This document shows positions 1 to 5,024 of a DNA stretch of 9,007 bases, piece by piece. Source of the DNA: Candidatus Aminicenantota bacterium (GTDB lineage: Bacteria > Acidobacteriota > Aminicenantia > UBA2199). Made by a program: the position numbers and the translations under genes. The stretch spans positions 7,791,846-7,800,852 of the forward strand of contig CP070627.1 of NCBI GenBank assembly GCA_020355945.1, given 5' to 3'. Positions within the stretch are counted from its first letter, which is position 1. Each line of letters opens with the position of its first letter. Below the pieces are notes generated by a model. It had not been told where the DNA came from. It did not search any database and saw nothing but the letters and a program-made list of their open reading frames with translations.

Positions 1-20
1 GACTTCCTTAAAGACTTCAT
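1..20 (-). CDS. 5' end of an unidentified gene, cut by the window edge
   Basis: On the minus strand an ATG at 20-18 is followed by five sense codons (Lys-Ser-Leu-Arg-Lys) before the window ends. An AGGAG Shine-Dalgarno site at 33-29 lies 8 nt upstream, which is ideal spacing and the main reason for calling a start here. The site is 51 nt beyond the stop of the glycosyltransferase gene on the same strand, so this would be the third gene of the FkbH-glycosyltransferase operon. Six codons allow no functional call. The start is inferred from signal and context only. Confidence 0.5.
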
Positions 21-33
21 TATATACGCTCCT

Positions 34-51
34 GCCCCCGGACCAGGGGGC
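34..51 (-). repeat. GC-rich hairpin directly upstream of the edge gene's ribosome binding site
   Basis: GCCCCC (34-39) and GGGGGC (46-51) form a perfect 6-bp G/C stem around a 6-nt loop, in an otherwise AT-rich spacer. In the minus-strand transcript the stem ends one base before the AGGAG site at 33-29. A second, mutually exclusive stem, CCAGG (43-47) with CCTGG (51-55), overlaps it. No U-run follows on the minus strand, so this is not a typical terminator. It could affect translation of the next gene or mRNA processing, but that is inference. Confidence 0.45.
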
Positions 52-71
52 CTGGACGATATATTTACTAT

Positions 72-1346
72 TTATTGTATACCGATTTTTTCTTTCAGTT
101 TAAATATTTCATCGACAACCTTTTTCATTCCTCCGGCATGTTCAAAAGATTCTTTTATTTTCCTGCAATTTTCTCGAAATTTCTCATTGGAAAATATCTC
201 TTCGGCAGCTTTCCTGAGTTCTCCGGCGGTTACCCCGGGTTTTTCAAAACAAATCCCTGCCCCCAATCGGTTGACCTGGTGACCCACTGAAAATTGATCC
301 CCTTGCTGGGGAAAGACAATCAACGGTACATTATAATAAATCCCTTCGCTGACGCTGTTTAATCCTCCATGAGTGATAAAAAGAGCGGCGCGTTTCAGTA
401 TTTCAAGTTGGGGCACAAAACGCTTGATAATAAAATTTCCCGGTATATCACCCAATTCCGCTAAATCAATCCTGTTTCCCACCGATAACACCACCTGTTT
501 ATCAGTGGTTTTAAAGGCCTCAAAACACTCCTTATAGAAATCCACCCGCCGGTTAAAATTGGTACCCAGTGAAATAAATATCATTGGTTTTTTATCAAGT
601 TTTTCATAAGGAAAATCTATATCCCCTGGCCTGGCACCAATACTGCAGCCGGCAAACGTGAAGGTATGGTCAAAGATTTCTCCGTAAGGCTGGAAATAAC
701 GCGACGTATAAACAATATTCAAAAGCTGCGAGTTACCAAAATTTAGCATGTTGAAATTTTTTATATTGTAGGCTGACTCAATTCGGTAAGAGATAAAATC
801 GATTAAATCTTTCACCATGGATGGATTATTTTTGAAGAAAGGATCATGCGGCGACATATATAATACGTATTTTATGCAGCCCACCGGGTCCACATCGACA
901 AGTTCTTCGCAAGTTGCAAAGGAACTGCTTGAAGCGATGGCCGGGACATCCAATTTTTGGGCCAACATTTTTCCCCAAAATGCATTGATATAATCGTAAA
1001 CAATATAATCGGGTTTTTCCGCCTTTATCTCCGCATATAGTTCCTTCTCTTGATTCCCTACATCTTCCATATGAGCTGAAAGTTTTAAAAAGATTTTTTC
1101 CACCTGTCCCTTAAGAGTATTCACTGTTTCATTTCCCGGGACTTCTATTTTAGCTCCTATGTTGAGCCGGGCACCGGAATCGGCATAAAATCGACAGGCA
1201 GCTCCTGCACTCTCAATTATCTTTTGGAACTCCTCGATGGTGTAATAGATCACCTTCTCCCCTCTTCGGGCAAGTTCTTTTACCAATTCAATAGTAGGGT
1301 ATACATGGCCATACATGGGCCTGATAAAAAAGATTACCCTGGACAT
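72..1346 (-). CDS. MGT/UDPGT-type glycosyltransferase (GT-B fold, GT1-like)
   Basis: This 424-residue protein has the usual length of macrolide/YjiC-type GT1 enzymes, which transfer a sugar from a nucleotide sugar to a small-molecule acceptor in the cytoplasm. The N-terminal acceptor domain opens with a beta strand and GHVYP (13-17), the usual GHV-N/Y-P site with the probable catalytic His14. The C-terminal donor domain has FVPQLE (310-315), THGG (325-328), the SEG motif and PQQGDQ (346-351). These are the UDPGT-type signature; the final D/Q normally contacts the sugar. The ATG at 1346 is preferred over one ten codons upstream (1376) because AGGAGG at 1360-1355 sits 8 nt before it. The stop is TAA. 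It lies 60 nt after the FkbH gene on the same strand, suggesting an operon and a tailoring or self-protection role in a natural-product pathway. The acceptor and sugar cannot be told from sequence. Family call strong, substrate unknown. Confidence 0.88.
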   Translation of the reverse strand: MSRVIFFIRPMYGHVYPTIELVKELARRGEKVIYYTIEEFQKIIESAGAACRFYADSGARLNIGAKIEVPGNETVNTLKGQVEKIFLKLSAHMEDVGNQEKELYAEIKAEKPDYIVYDYINAFWGKMLAQKLDVPAIASSSSFATCEELVDVDPVGCIKYVLYMSPHDPFFKNNPSMVKDLIDFISYRIESAYNIKNFNMLNFGNSQLLNIVYTSRYFQPYGEIFDHTFTFAGCSIGARPGDIDFPYEKLDKKPMIFISLGTNFNRRVDFYKECFEAFKTTDKQVVLSVGNRIDLAELGDIPGNFIIKRFVPQLEILKRAALFITHGGLNSVSEGIYYNVPLIVFPQQGDQFSVGHQVNRLGAGICFEKPGVTAGELRKAAEEIFSNEKFRENCRKIKESFEHAGGMKKVVDEIFKLKEKIGIQ

Positions 1347-1354
1347 TTGGTTTT

Positions 1355-1360
1355 CCTCCT
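1355..1360 (-). promoter_or_regulatory. Ribosome binding site that fixes the glycosyltransferase start
   Basis: A perfect AGGAGG (minus strand, 1360-1355) lies 8 nt upstream of the ATG at 1346. The longer reading frame starting at 1376 would place this site inside coding sequence and has no good site of its own, so the shorter 424-residue protein is favoured. Confidence 0.8.
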
Positions 1361-1406
1361 GGTAATTTTTTTTCACTGAGACAGTTAAGCCGCAGTTATC
1401 CGCATC

Positions 1407-3215
1407 TTACCTGGTATGTTTCATTGTTTTATAGGGATCGCCGGCCTCCCCACCGGCTTCTGCCGGTAACCCGGTTTTGAAAGATTCCCGGAAGTACAAT
1501 TCTCCAAACTCTATCGATCCGGGTATGTTTTCCAGGGGAAGGGTGAAACTGGTATATTGATCCTGTTCCTGCTTTTCCATCTTCGTCCATTTACTCTCCA
1601 GGAAGTCTAAAACCGGTCGATTCTTTTGGGTGGGATAAAAATCCGCTTTTAAGGTTTTGATACGGTTGGCATGGCAATTTTTTTTCAATCCCACCAGTAT
1701 GGCATCTTCCACCCCCCTTCCCAACACCCGGCAACTGAGCAGGAAGGTGTCAATAAATAGATGGTCGCTCTTCTCTTCCGTTATCACTACACCCACCAGG
1801 CCATAATCTCCAAACCGGTCGCTCACTTCGACAACCCAACAGGTGGTGCCGGGCTGCTTTGCCAGGGACAGTATTTCATCCTCTTTCCGCCGGATGGTAC
1901 TCAAATTAAACTGGTTGGTCCTCTGGGTCAACTGGGATACCCGGTTTACCAGGGAGGGTTTCATTTCATTCATACTGATCTTAAGCTCAAGCCCGGCTAA
2001 ATAATCTTTTAACGACATTGCCCTGTCCCTGGTTTCCCGGCGTTTTTTGTCAGCCTGGTACATCTTTGTCCTCACTTTGTCTTCCTCGGTAACAACTGCC
2101 TTATCAAATGCCCGGACATGTTTTAGAAAATGGGGGATGGTTTCCGGGTCCTGGGGCAATTGCAGTGTTAAAACTCCCGGGCAATTGGAAATGACCTCAA
2201 GGCACTCGGCAGGGCTGTCATCGATAAAAATAAAGCTGTTGATTCCCAGGTTCAATTCCTCTGCCAATTGGTTTAGGTTTTCCGATTTGGTTTTCCAATT
2301 GATCCGCCAGGCCACAAAATGGTCCTTCTTTAACAGCATCCCGGGATTTTTTTCAAATACCTCCCATACATCCGCTTCATTATTCTTGCTGCATAAGGCC
2401 AACAACAGGCCTTCATTGTATTTTTGCAGCATAAACTGCTGCAGCCATACATATGGCCCGTCAACCGTTACTCCCCATGCCCCGTTTTCTCCGCAAATCC
2501 CTTGCCACAGCGTATTATCGCAATCCAGGACAATCACCTTGAAGGGGTGATGATTAAATGCAACCACCTGCCTGGCAATGGCTGTGCCCATGGCTGCATA
2601 AAATTCATGACTAAAGGGAAGATGACCTTCTTTATCCATCACCGTATCAAATACCTCCCGGGTGTTATACAACTCCTTTAATTGCCTGAAATCAATTTCA
2701 TATACTTTATCTTTATCCATCTCTTTTAATATGCTCTTCCACCGCAGGTTCATACTTTCCAGGTAACCGGCCAGTAATGGACTTAACAACAGGTGTGAAG
2801 ATACCGGGAAAATACCGACAAGATTAAGAGCTGTTTTTTTCTTATTTTTGAATATCCGTATTAATTCCTGGAAATCCTTCTCCAATTTATTGCATTTCTC
2901 TTCATCCGTTAAATGCGATTCAACATCTCGCAGCCAATCCTCGAAACGAATGAGCAGCACATTGATTCCCGGGCTTAGGTTCGTGGAGATCAAACCGGTT
3001 TTATCCGCCAATTCCCGGGAGGCTTGATTATAAGGGGCAAATTGGACATCGATATCCAGTTGGCACTGCCGGCCCCACCAGCGGATATATTCTTCCACCG
3101 GCTCAGCGGTAAATGTCGCACTTACCGCTAATTTTACCGGGGTTCTTGTTACCGACGCATGAAGTCCCCTCTTTTCCGCGATCCGTAATTTTTCTTCTTC
3201 CATAAATAATTCCAT
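1407..3215 (-). CDS. Stand-alone FkbH-like protein (HAD-IIIC phosphatase plus GNAT-like C-terminus)
   Basis: This 602-residue protein matches the FkbH-like family found in NRPS/PKS clusters. The N-terminal region (about 25-100) has the characteristic ATFTAEP and FAPYNQ stretches, then a GDSL/SGNH-like segment. The HAD core has DCDNT (231-235, nucleophile Asp231 and acid Asp233), LCSKNN (274-279, motif II Ser), a Lys-rich segment near 308-310 and IDD (331-333, metal ligands). All the catalytic residues I would expect are present. The C-terminal third has QRTNQFNLS (430-438), DRFGDYG (465-471) and SCRVLGRG (493-500), typical of the GNAT-like part. Studied FkbH enzymes make glyceryl-S-ACP from 1,3-bisphosphoglycerate, for glycolate- or methoxymalonyl-type polyketide units. 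Here no acyl-carrier gene is visible, so the carrier must lie outside the window or the role differs. ATG at 3215 is chosen over an upstream TTG (3227) because GGAG at 3225-3222 is 6 nt before it. Stop TAA. First visible gene of the leftward operon. Confidence 0.9.
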   Translation of the reverse strand: MELFMEEEKLRIAEKRGLHASVTRTPVKLAVSATFTAEPVEEYIRWWGRQCQLDIDVQFAPYNQASRELADKTGLISTNLSPGINVLLIRFEDWLRDVESHLTDEEKCNKLEKDFQELIRIFKNKKKTALNLVGIFPVSSHLLLSPLLAGYLESMNLRWKSILKEMDKDKVYEIDFRQLKELYNTREVFDTVMDKEGHLPFSHEFYAAMGTAIARQVVAFNHHPFKVIVLDCDNTLWQGICGENGAWGVTVDGPYVWLQQFMLQKYNEGLLLALCSKNNEADVWEVFEKNPGMLLKKDHFVAWRINWKTKSENLNQLAEELNLGINSFIFIDDSPAECLEVISNCPGVLTLQLPQDPETIPHFLKHVRAFDKAVVTEEDKVRTKMYQADKKRRETRDRAMSLKDYLAGLELKISMNEMKPSLVNRVSQLTQRTNQFNLSTIRRKEDEILSLAKQPGTTCWVVEVSDRFGDYGLVGVVITEEKSDHLFIDTFLLSCRVLGRGVEDAILVGLKKNCHANRIKTLKADFYPTQKNRPVLDFLESKWTKMEKQEQDQYTSFTLPLENIPGSIEFGELYFRESFKTGLPAEAGGEAGDPYKTMKHTR

Positions 3216-3269
3216 AGATTTCTCCAATTTAATTGTTTACCTGTCTAATAAAGGTAGGCTTCCGCCATT

Positions 3270-3292
3270 AATCGTTAAACGGTTTAGCGATT
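3270..3292. promoter_or_regulatory. Near-perfect 11-bp-arm palindrome upstream of the FkbH gene (operator candidate)
   Basis: AATCGTTAAAC (3270-3280) and GTTTAGCGATT (3282-3292) are reverse complements except for one T/G position, with a single base between them. A one-base gap is poor for an RNA hairpin but suits a dyad bound by a dimeric regulator. It is centred about 66 bp upstream of the ATG at 3215. The symmetry is directly visible; the operator role is inferred and no regulator gene is seen in the window. Confidence 0.45.
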
Positions 3293-3318
3293 TCTTTACA
3301 CATATAGTTATAGAATGT

Positions 3319-3347
3319 ATTATAAATAGCATACTGGATTCTGCTGC
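3319..3347 (-). promoter_or_regulatory. Weak candidate promoter for the FkbH-glycosyltransferase operon
   Basis: A perfect TATAAT lies on the minus strand at 3324-3319. The matching -35 position (3347-3342, GCAGCA) is poor, sharing only the last two bases with TTGACA. If used, transcription would start near 3312 and the palindrome at 3270-3292 would lie just downstream of the start, a usual place for a repressor. The surroundings are AT-rich, so a chance TATAAT is possible. Confidence 0.22.
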
Positions 3348-3489
3348 TATAGCCTAACCAAGGATACTACCGGTTTGAAATAATACCTGTGAAGATATAA
3401 AAAATAACACGAATTTAGAATATGTCAATCCATAAAATTCTCCACGATTATTCACATTCACCAATGTCACCGGTTATTAATCCGTGATA

Positions 3490-3510
3490 TCTTGCCATTT
3501 TTTGGCAAGA
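3490..3510 (+). terminator. Hairpin followed by T6 on the plus strand (terminator-like)
   Basis: TCTTGCCA (3490-3497) and TGGCAAGA (3503-3510) form a perfect 8-bp stem with a 5-nt T loop, and a T6 run follows at 3513-3518 on the plus strand. This is the form of a rho-independent terminator, but the nearest genes on both sides run on the minus strand, where no U-run follows the stem. It may stop antisense transcription, mark the end of a lost gene, or be a structural repeat. Confidence 0.35.
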
Positions 3511-3524
3511 CATTTTTTCTCAAG

Positions 3525-3557
3525 CCTGTAAACAGTTTAATATAGAGTGTTTACAGG
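3525..3557. repeat. Inverted repeat with 10-bp perfect arms
   Basis: CCTGTAAACA (3525-3534) and TGTTTACAGG (3548-3557) are exact reverse complements separated by 13 AT-rich bases. It lies in the 3' trailer of the RsbRD-type gene, 15 bp from the 3490-3510 hairpin. Without a T-run it is not a standard terminator. Possible roles are a protein-binding dyad, an mRNA 3'-end stabiliser or part of a small mobile repeat. Confidence 0.5.
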
Positions 3558-3572
3558 TATTTACTTTTCTTG

Positions 3573-3606
3573 CCTGTCTCCTTTTTGTTCCTGTCCCCTT
3601 TTTGTT
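3573..3606. repeat. Tandem duplication of a 17-bp pyrimidine-rich unit
   Basis: Two adjacent copies, CCTGTCTCCTTTTTGTT (3573-3589) and CCTGTCCCCTTTTTGTT (3590-3606), differ at one base. The unit resembles the short CCTGTCCCC-TTTTT sequences that recur between genes in many environmental bacterial genomes. A loosely similar T/C-rich tract read on the minus strand lies after the peptidase gene (about 7641-7670). The duplication is directly visible; dispersed-repeat status is inferred. Confidence 0.5.
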
Positions 3607-3656
3607 TCTACCGGAGTATTTTAATGGTTTTTCCCTTTTTCTCATTTTGCCTGGTG

Positions 3657-4229
3657 TTACTTCATCTTAGATAAATTAAATCCTTCCAGGGCTTTTTCAA
3701 AGGAGCGGAAATCCGGTTCCTGCTCATAATAAAACGAACCCCTGGGGAATATGTCTTCGATGTTTTTTTTATTAATTCCCTTTTGAGCCAGGACTTTCCT
3801 GTACAATGCTTCCTGGAATCCCCGGGTTTCGTAAAAGACTGCCAGATCAAAGAAATCGTATATCTCCTGGATAAAATTATAAGTCTGGTAAAGCCGAAGC
3901 GTATCCGGCAGTAGACTTTCGGAAAAAATATGGTTCAACAGTACCTTTTTGGTATAGTGAAAGGCATAAAGGAGTTCACAAAGGGGATAGCCCTGTTCAT
4001 AGCGTTTAGCCCCGATATCCGCATAGGTTTTCCCGATCTCTGCCTGTGTGGTTTTGGGGTCCAACCAGCGGCCCAGGTTATCGTAAACATTTTTAGCCAA
4101 CCGGGTTCGTTCCTCTTCCGGCAACTTTTGGTAAGTCCTGGTATACCCTGATGCAGCAACCATTTTTGCCCACTTTTTTGCCATTGCTAAGGAGTTACTT
4201 TTTATAATATCTATAAATTTATTTCTCAT
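3657..4229 (-). CDS. Stand-alone RsbRD N-terminal-domain protein
   Basis: This 190-residue soluble, helix-rich protein lacks a signal peptide and membrane segments. The stretch beginning MAKKWAKMV (about 16-24), the KLPEEER/LYDNLGRWL-like middle (here KLPEEERTRLAKNVYDNLGRWL, about 36-57), a GAKRYEQGYPLCELLYAFHYTKK-like region (about 73-95) and a later FFDLAVFYETRGFQEAL-type helix are typical of the RsbRD_N fold. Known members are N-terminal sensory modules of RsbR-type stressosome proteins or histidine kinases. Here no STAS, kinase or other output domain follows, so it is a single-domain version that may act by binding a partner. AGGAGG at 4239-4234 lies 4 nt before the ATG, and a good promoter precedes it. 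Stop TAA. It is divergent from the PspC gene, which may mean shared stress control. Domain call fairly firm, function unknown. Confidence 0.7.
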   Translation of the reverse strand: MRNKFIDIIKSNSLAMAKKWAKMVAASGYTRTYQKLPEEERTRLAKNVYDNLGRWLDPKTTQAEIGKTYADIGAKRYEQGYPLCELLYAFHYTKKVLLNHIFSESLLPDTLRLYQTYNFIQEIYDFFDLAVFYETRGFQEALYRKVLAQKGINKKNIEDIFPRGSFYYEQEPDFRSFEKALEGFNLSKMK

Positions 4230-4249
4230 AAGTCCTCCTCCGATAATAT

Positions 4250-4277
4250 ATTATAATGATAATCTTTTTTTTTTCAA
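4250..4277 (-). promoter_or_regulatory. Sigma-70-like promoter for the RsbRD-type gene
   Basis: On the minus strand TTGAAA (4277-4272, one change from TTGACA) is separated by 16 nt from a perfect TATAAT (4255-4250). The spacer includes a run of A residues. The start of transcription would be near 4243, leaving a leader of about 14 nt that just contains the ribosome binding site at 4239-4234. Confidence 0.6.
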
Positions 4278-4337
4278 CTCATGGAACAAAAGAGAAGGTT
4301 CAATCGTTTATTTAATTATGGATAAAATAAAAATATC

Positions 4338-4342
4338 GGAGG
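4338..4342 (+). promoter_or_regulatory. Ribosome binding site fixing a GTG start for the PspC gene
   Basis: GGAGG at 4338-4342 lies 6 nt upstream of the GTG at 4349. No in-frame ATG occurs nearby, and the PspC domain begins immediately after the GTG, so the unusual start codon is well supported. Confidence 0.75.
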
Positions 4343-4348
4343 TAAAAA

Positions 4349-4813
4349 GTGAAACGACTGTATAAAAGCAGAAAGAATAAAGTGATCGATGGTGTGTGCG
4401 GGGGTATTGCCGAGTATTTCGATGTAGACCCGGTATTGGTGCGGGTGGTCTTTGTGCTTTTCTTCTTTCTCGGTGGTTCGGCCATTATTGCTTATATCGT
4501 GGGTATGATCATTATGCCCAGGGCACCGTATGAGCCGGCCCAGGAAAAAGAAACAAAAACCGAAAAGGAGGAAAAGGTATCAGAGCCACCAGCGCCGAAA
4601 CCAGCCCCGGCTTCCGCCTCTCCCGGTGTAGGCTCATTAATCATTGGTATCCTTTTGATTATTATCGGAGGCTTTTTCCTGCTGGATAACTTTAACTTTC
4701 CCTTTTTCCATCGCTTTTTCTGGTGGTTCAAATACCATTTCTGGGAATTCCTTATCCCCGGGATTTTAATCATTTTAGGTCTTGTCCTCATCGTAAAAAG
4801 CTCGGAAAAGTAA
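4349..4813 (+). CDS. PspC-domain membrane protein
   Basis: This 154-residue protein begins with a PspC domain (about 2-58): a basic KRLYKSRKNK start, the diagnostic GVCGGIAEYF (15-24), DVDPVLVRV (25-33) and a long hydrophobic segment to about 56. A Glu/Lys- then Pro/Ala-rich linker (about 58-92) leads to two further hydrophobic segments (about 93-113 and 133-149) like the small membrane modules of LiaF/DUF5668-type proteins. It is therefore likely an inner-membrane protein with a cytoplasmic linker. PspC-family proteins act in envelope-stress sensing, but no PspA or PspB gene is visible, so a phage-shock role is not established. The start is GTG and the stop TAA. It is divergent from the RsbRD-type gene and 211 bp upstream of the peptidase gene. 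Confidence 0.85.
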   Translation: MKRLYKSRKNKVIDGVCGGIAEYFDVDPVLVRVVFVLFFFLGGSAIIAYIVGMIIMPRAPYEPAQEKETKTEKEEKVSEPPAPKPAPASASPGVGSLIIGILLIIIGGFFLLDNFNFPFFHRFFWWFKYHFWEFLIPGILIILGLVLIVKSSEK

Positions 4814-4873
4814 GAAAAGACAAAAATTCCCCGGCAATTCTCAAAATGAGAAGTGCTGAATTCTCGGTTAATC

Positions 4874-4903
4874 TTGTCAATATGTGAAAACCTGTGCTAA
4901 AAT
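4874..4903 (+). promoter_or_regulatory. Candidate promoter for the S9 peptidase gene
   Basis: TTGTCA (4874-4879) is followed after 18 nt by TAAAAT (4898-4903), and a TG one base before the -10 (4895-4896) makes it an extended -10. Transcription would begin near 4910, giving a leader of about 115 nt that includes the 4964-5006 hairpin. It overlaps the hairpin at 4903-4923, so one of the two readings may be chance. Confidence 0.4.
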
Positions 4904-4931
4904 AATAACCCGGTTGGTTATTAAAATTTTT
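4903..4931 (+). terminator. Possible weak rho-independent terminator after the PspC gene
   Basis: TAATAACC (4903-4910) pairs with GGTTATTA (4916-4923) around a 5-nt loop, and T5 follows at 4927-4931 after three A residues. The stem is 8 bp but AT-rich, and the gap before the T-run makes it weak. It is 90 nt after the PspC stop codon. Confidence 0.3.
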
Positions 4932-4963
4932 GTAAAAGAATAAAAGAAAATGAAAAAAAGCCA

Positions 4964-5006
4964 CCACGGTATACACCTCTTTGTGTCCCTTCGTGTAATT
5001 TCGTGG
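4964..5006. repeat. Interspersed-type imperfect hairpin in the peptidase leader
   Basis: CCACGG-TA-TACAC (4964-4975 region) and GTGTAATTTCGTGG (4993-5006) form an imperfect inverted repeat. Between them lie TTTGTGTCCC and TTCGTG stretches. The wording TTCGTGT-A-TTTCGTGG closely resembles a short repeat often seen between genes in environmental bacterial genomes. It ends 8 nt before the GGAG ribosome binding site of the peptidase gene, so it would be in its 5' untranslated region. Symmetry is seen; the dispersed-repeat label rests on resemblance and would need a genome-wide count. Confidence 0.45.
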
Positions 5007-5024
5007 CTAAAAAAGGAGAAAACC

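Larger units (their letters stand above)
3228..3656. other. 429-bp non-coding region between the FkbH and RsbRD-type genes
   Basis: No convincing reading frame on either strand. Both flanking genes are on the minus strand, so the region holds the 3' trailer of the RsbRD-type gene (right part) and the promoter/leader of the FkbH operon (left part). It contains a tight palindrome at 3270-3292, a hairpin at 3490-3510, a 10-bp-arm inverted repeat at 3525-3557 and a tandem 17-bp duplication at 3573-3606. The heptamer TGTTTAC or its complement occurs at 3234-3240, 3528-3534 and 3548-3554. Base composition is clearly more AT-rich than the genes. Confidence 0.7.

Noticed and set aside
1347..1376. ATG at 1376 as the glycosyltransferase start
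   Set aside because: AGGAGG at 1360-1355 fits the ATG at 1346, and the enzyme's first beta strand begins there.
2047..2681. Plus-strand frames overlapping the FkbH gene
   Set aside because: No ribosome binding site or recognisable domain; the opposite strand carries a complete, conserved protein.
3216..3227. TTG at 3227 as the FkbH start
   Set aside because: The GGAG at 3225-3222 overlaps this codon and is correctly spaced for the ATG at 3215 instead.
4838..4852. TTCTCA-AAA-TGAGAA hairpin after the PspC gene as a terminator
   Set aside because: Only a 6-bp stem with a 3-nt loop, and no T-run follows.
4950..5024. Upstream ATG (4950) as the start of the S9 peptidase gene
   Set aside because: It would add 25 residues translated from the repeat-like hairpin, has no Shine-Dalgarno site, and would bury the signal peptide. 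The ATG at 5025 has GGAG at the right distance.
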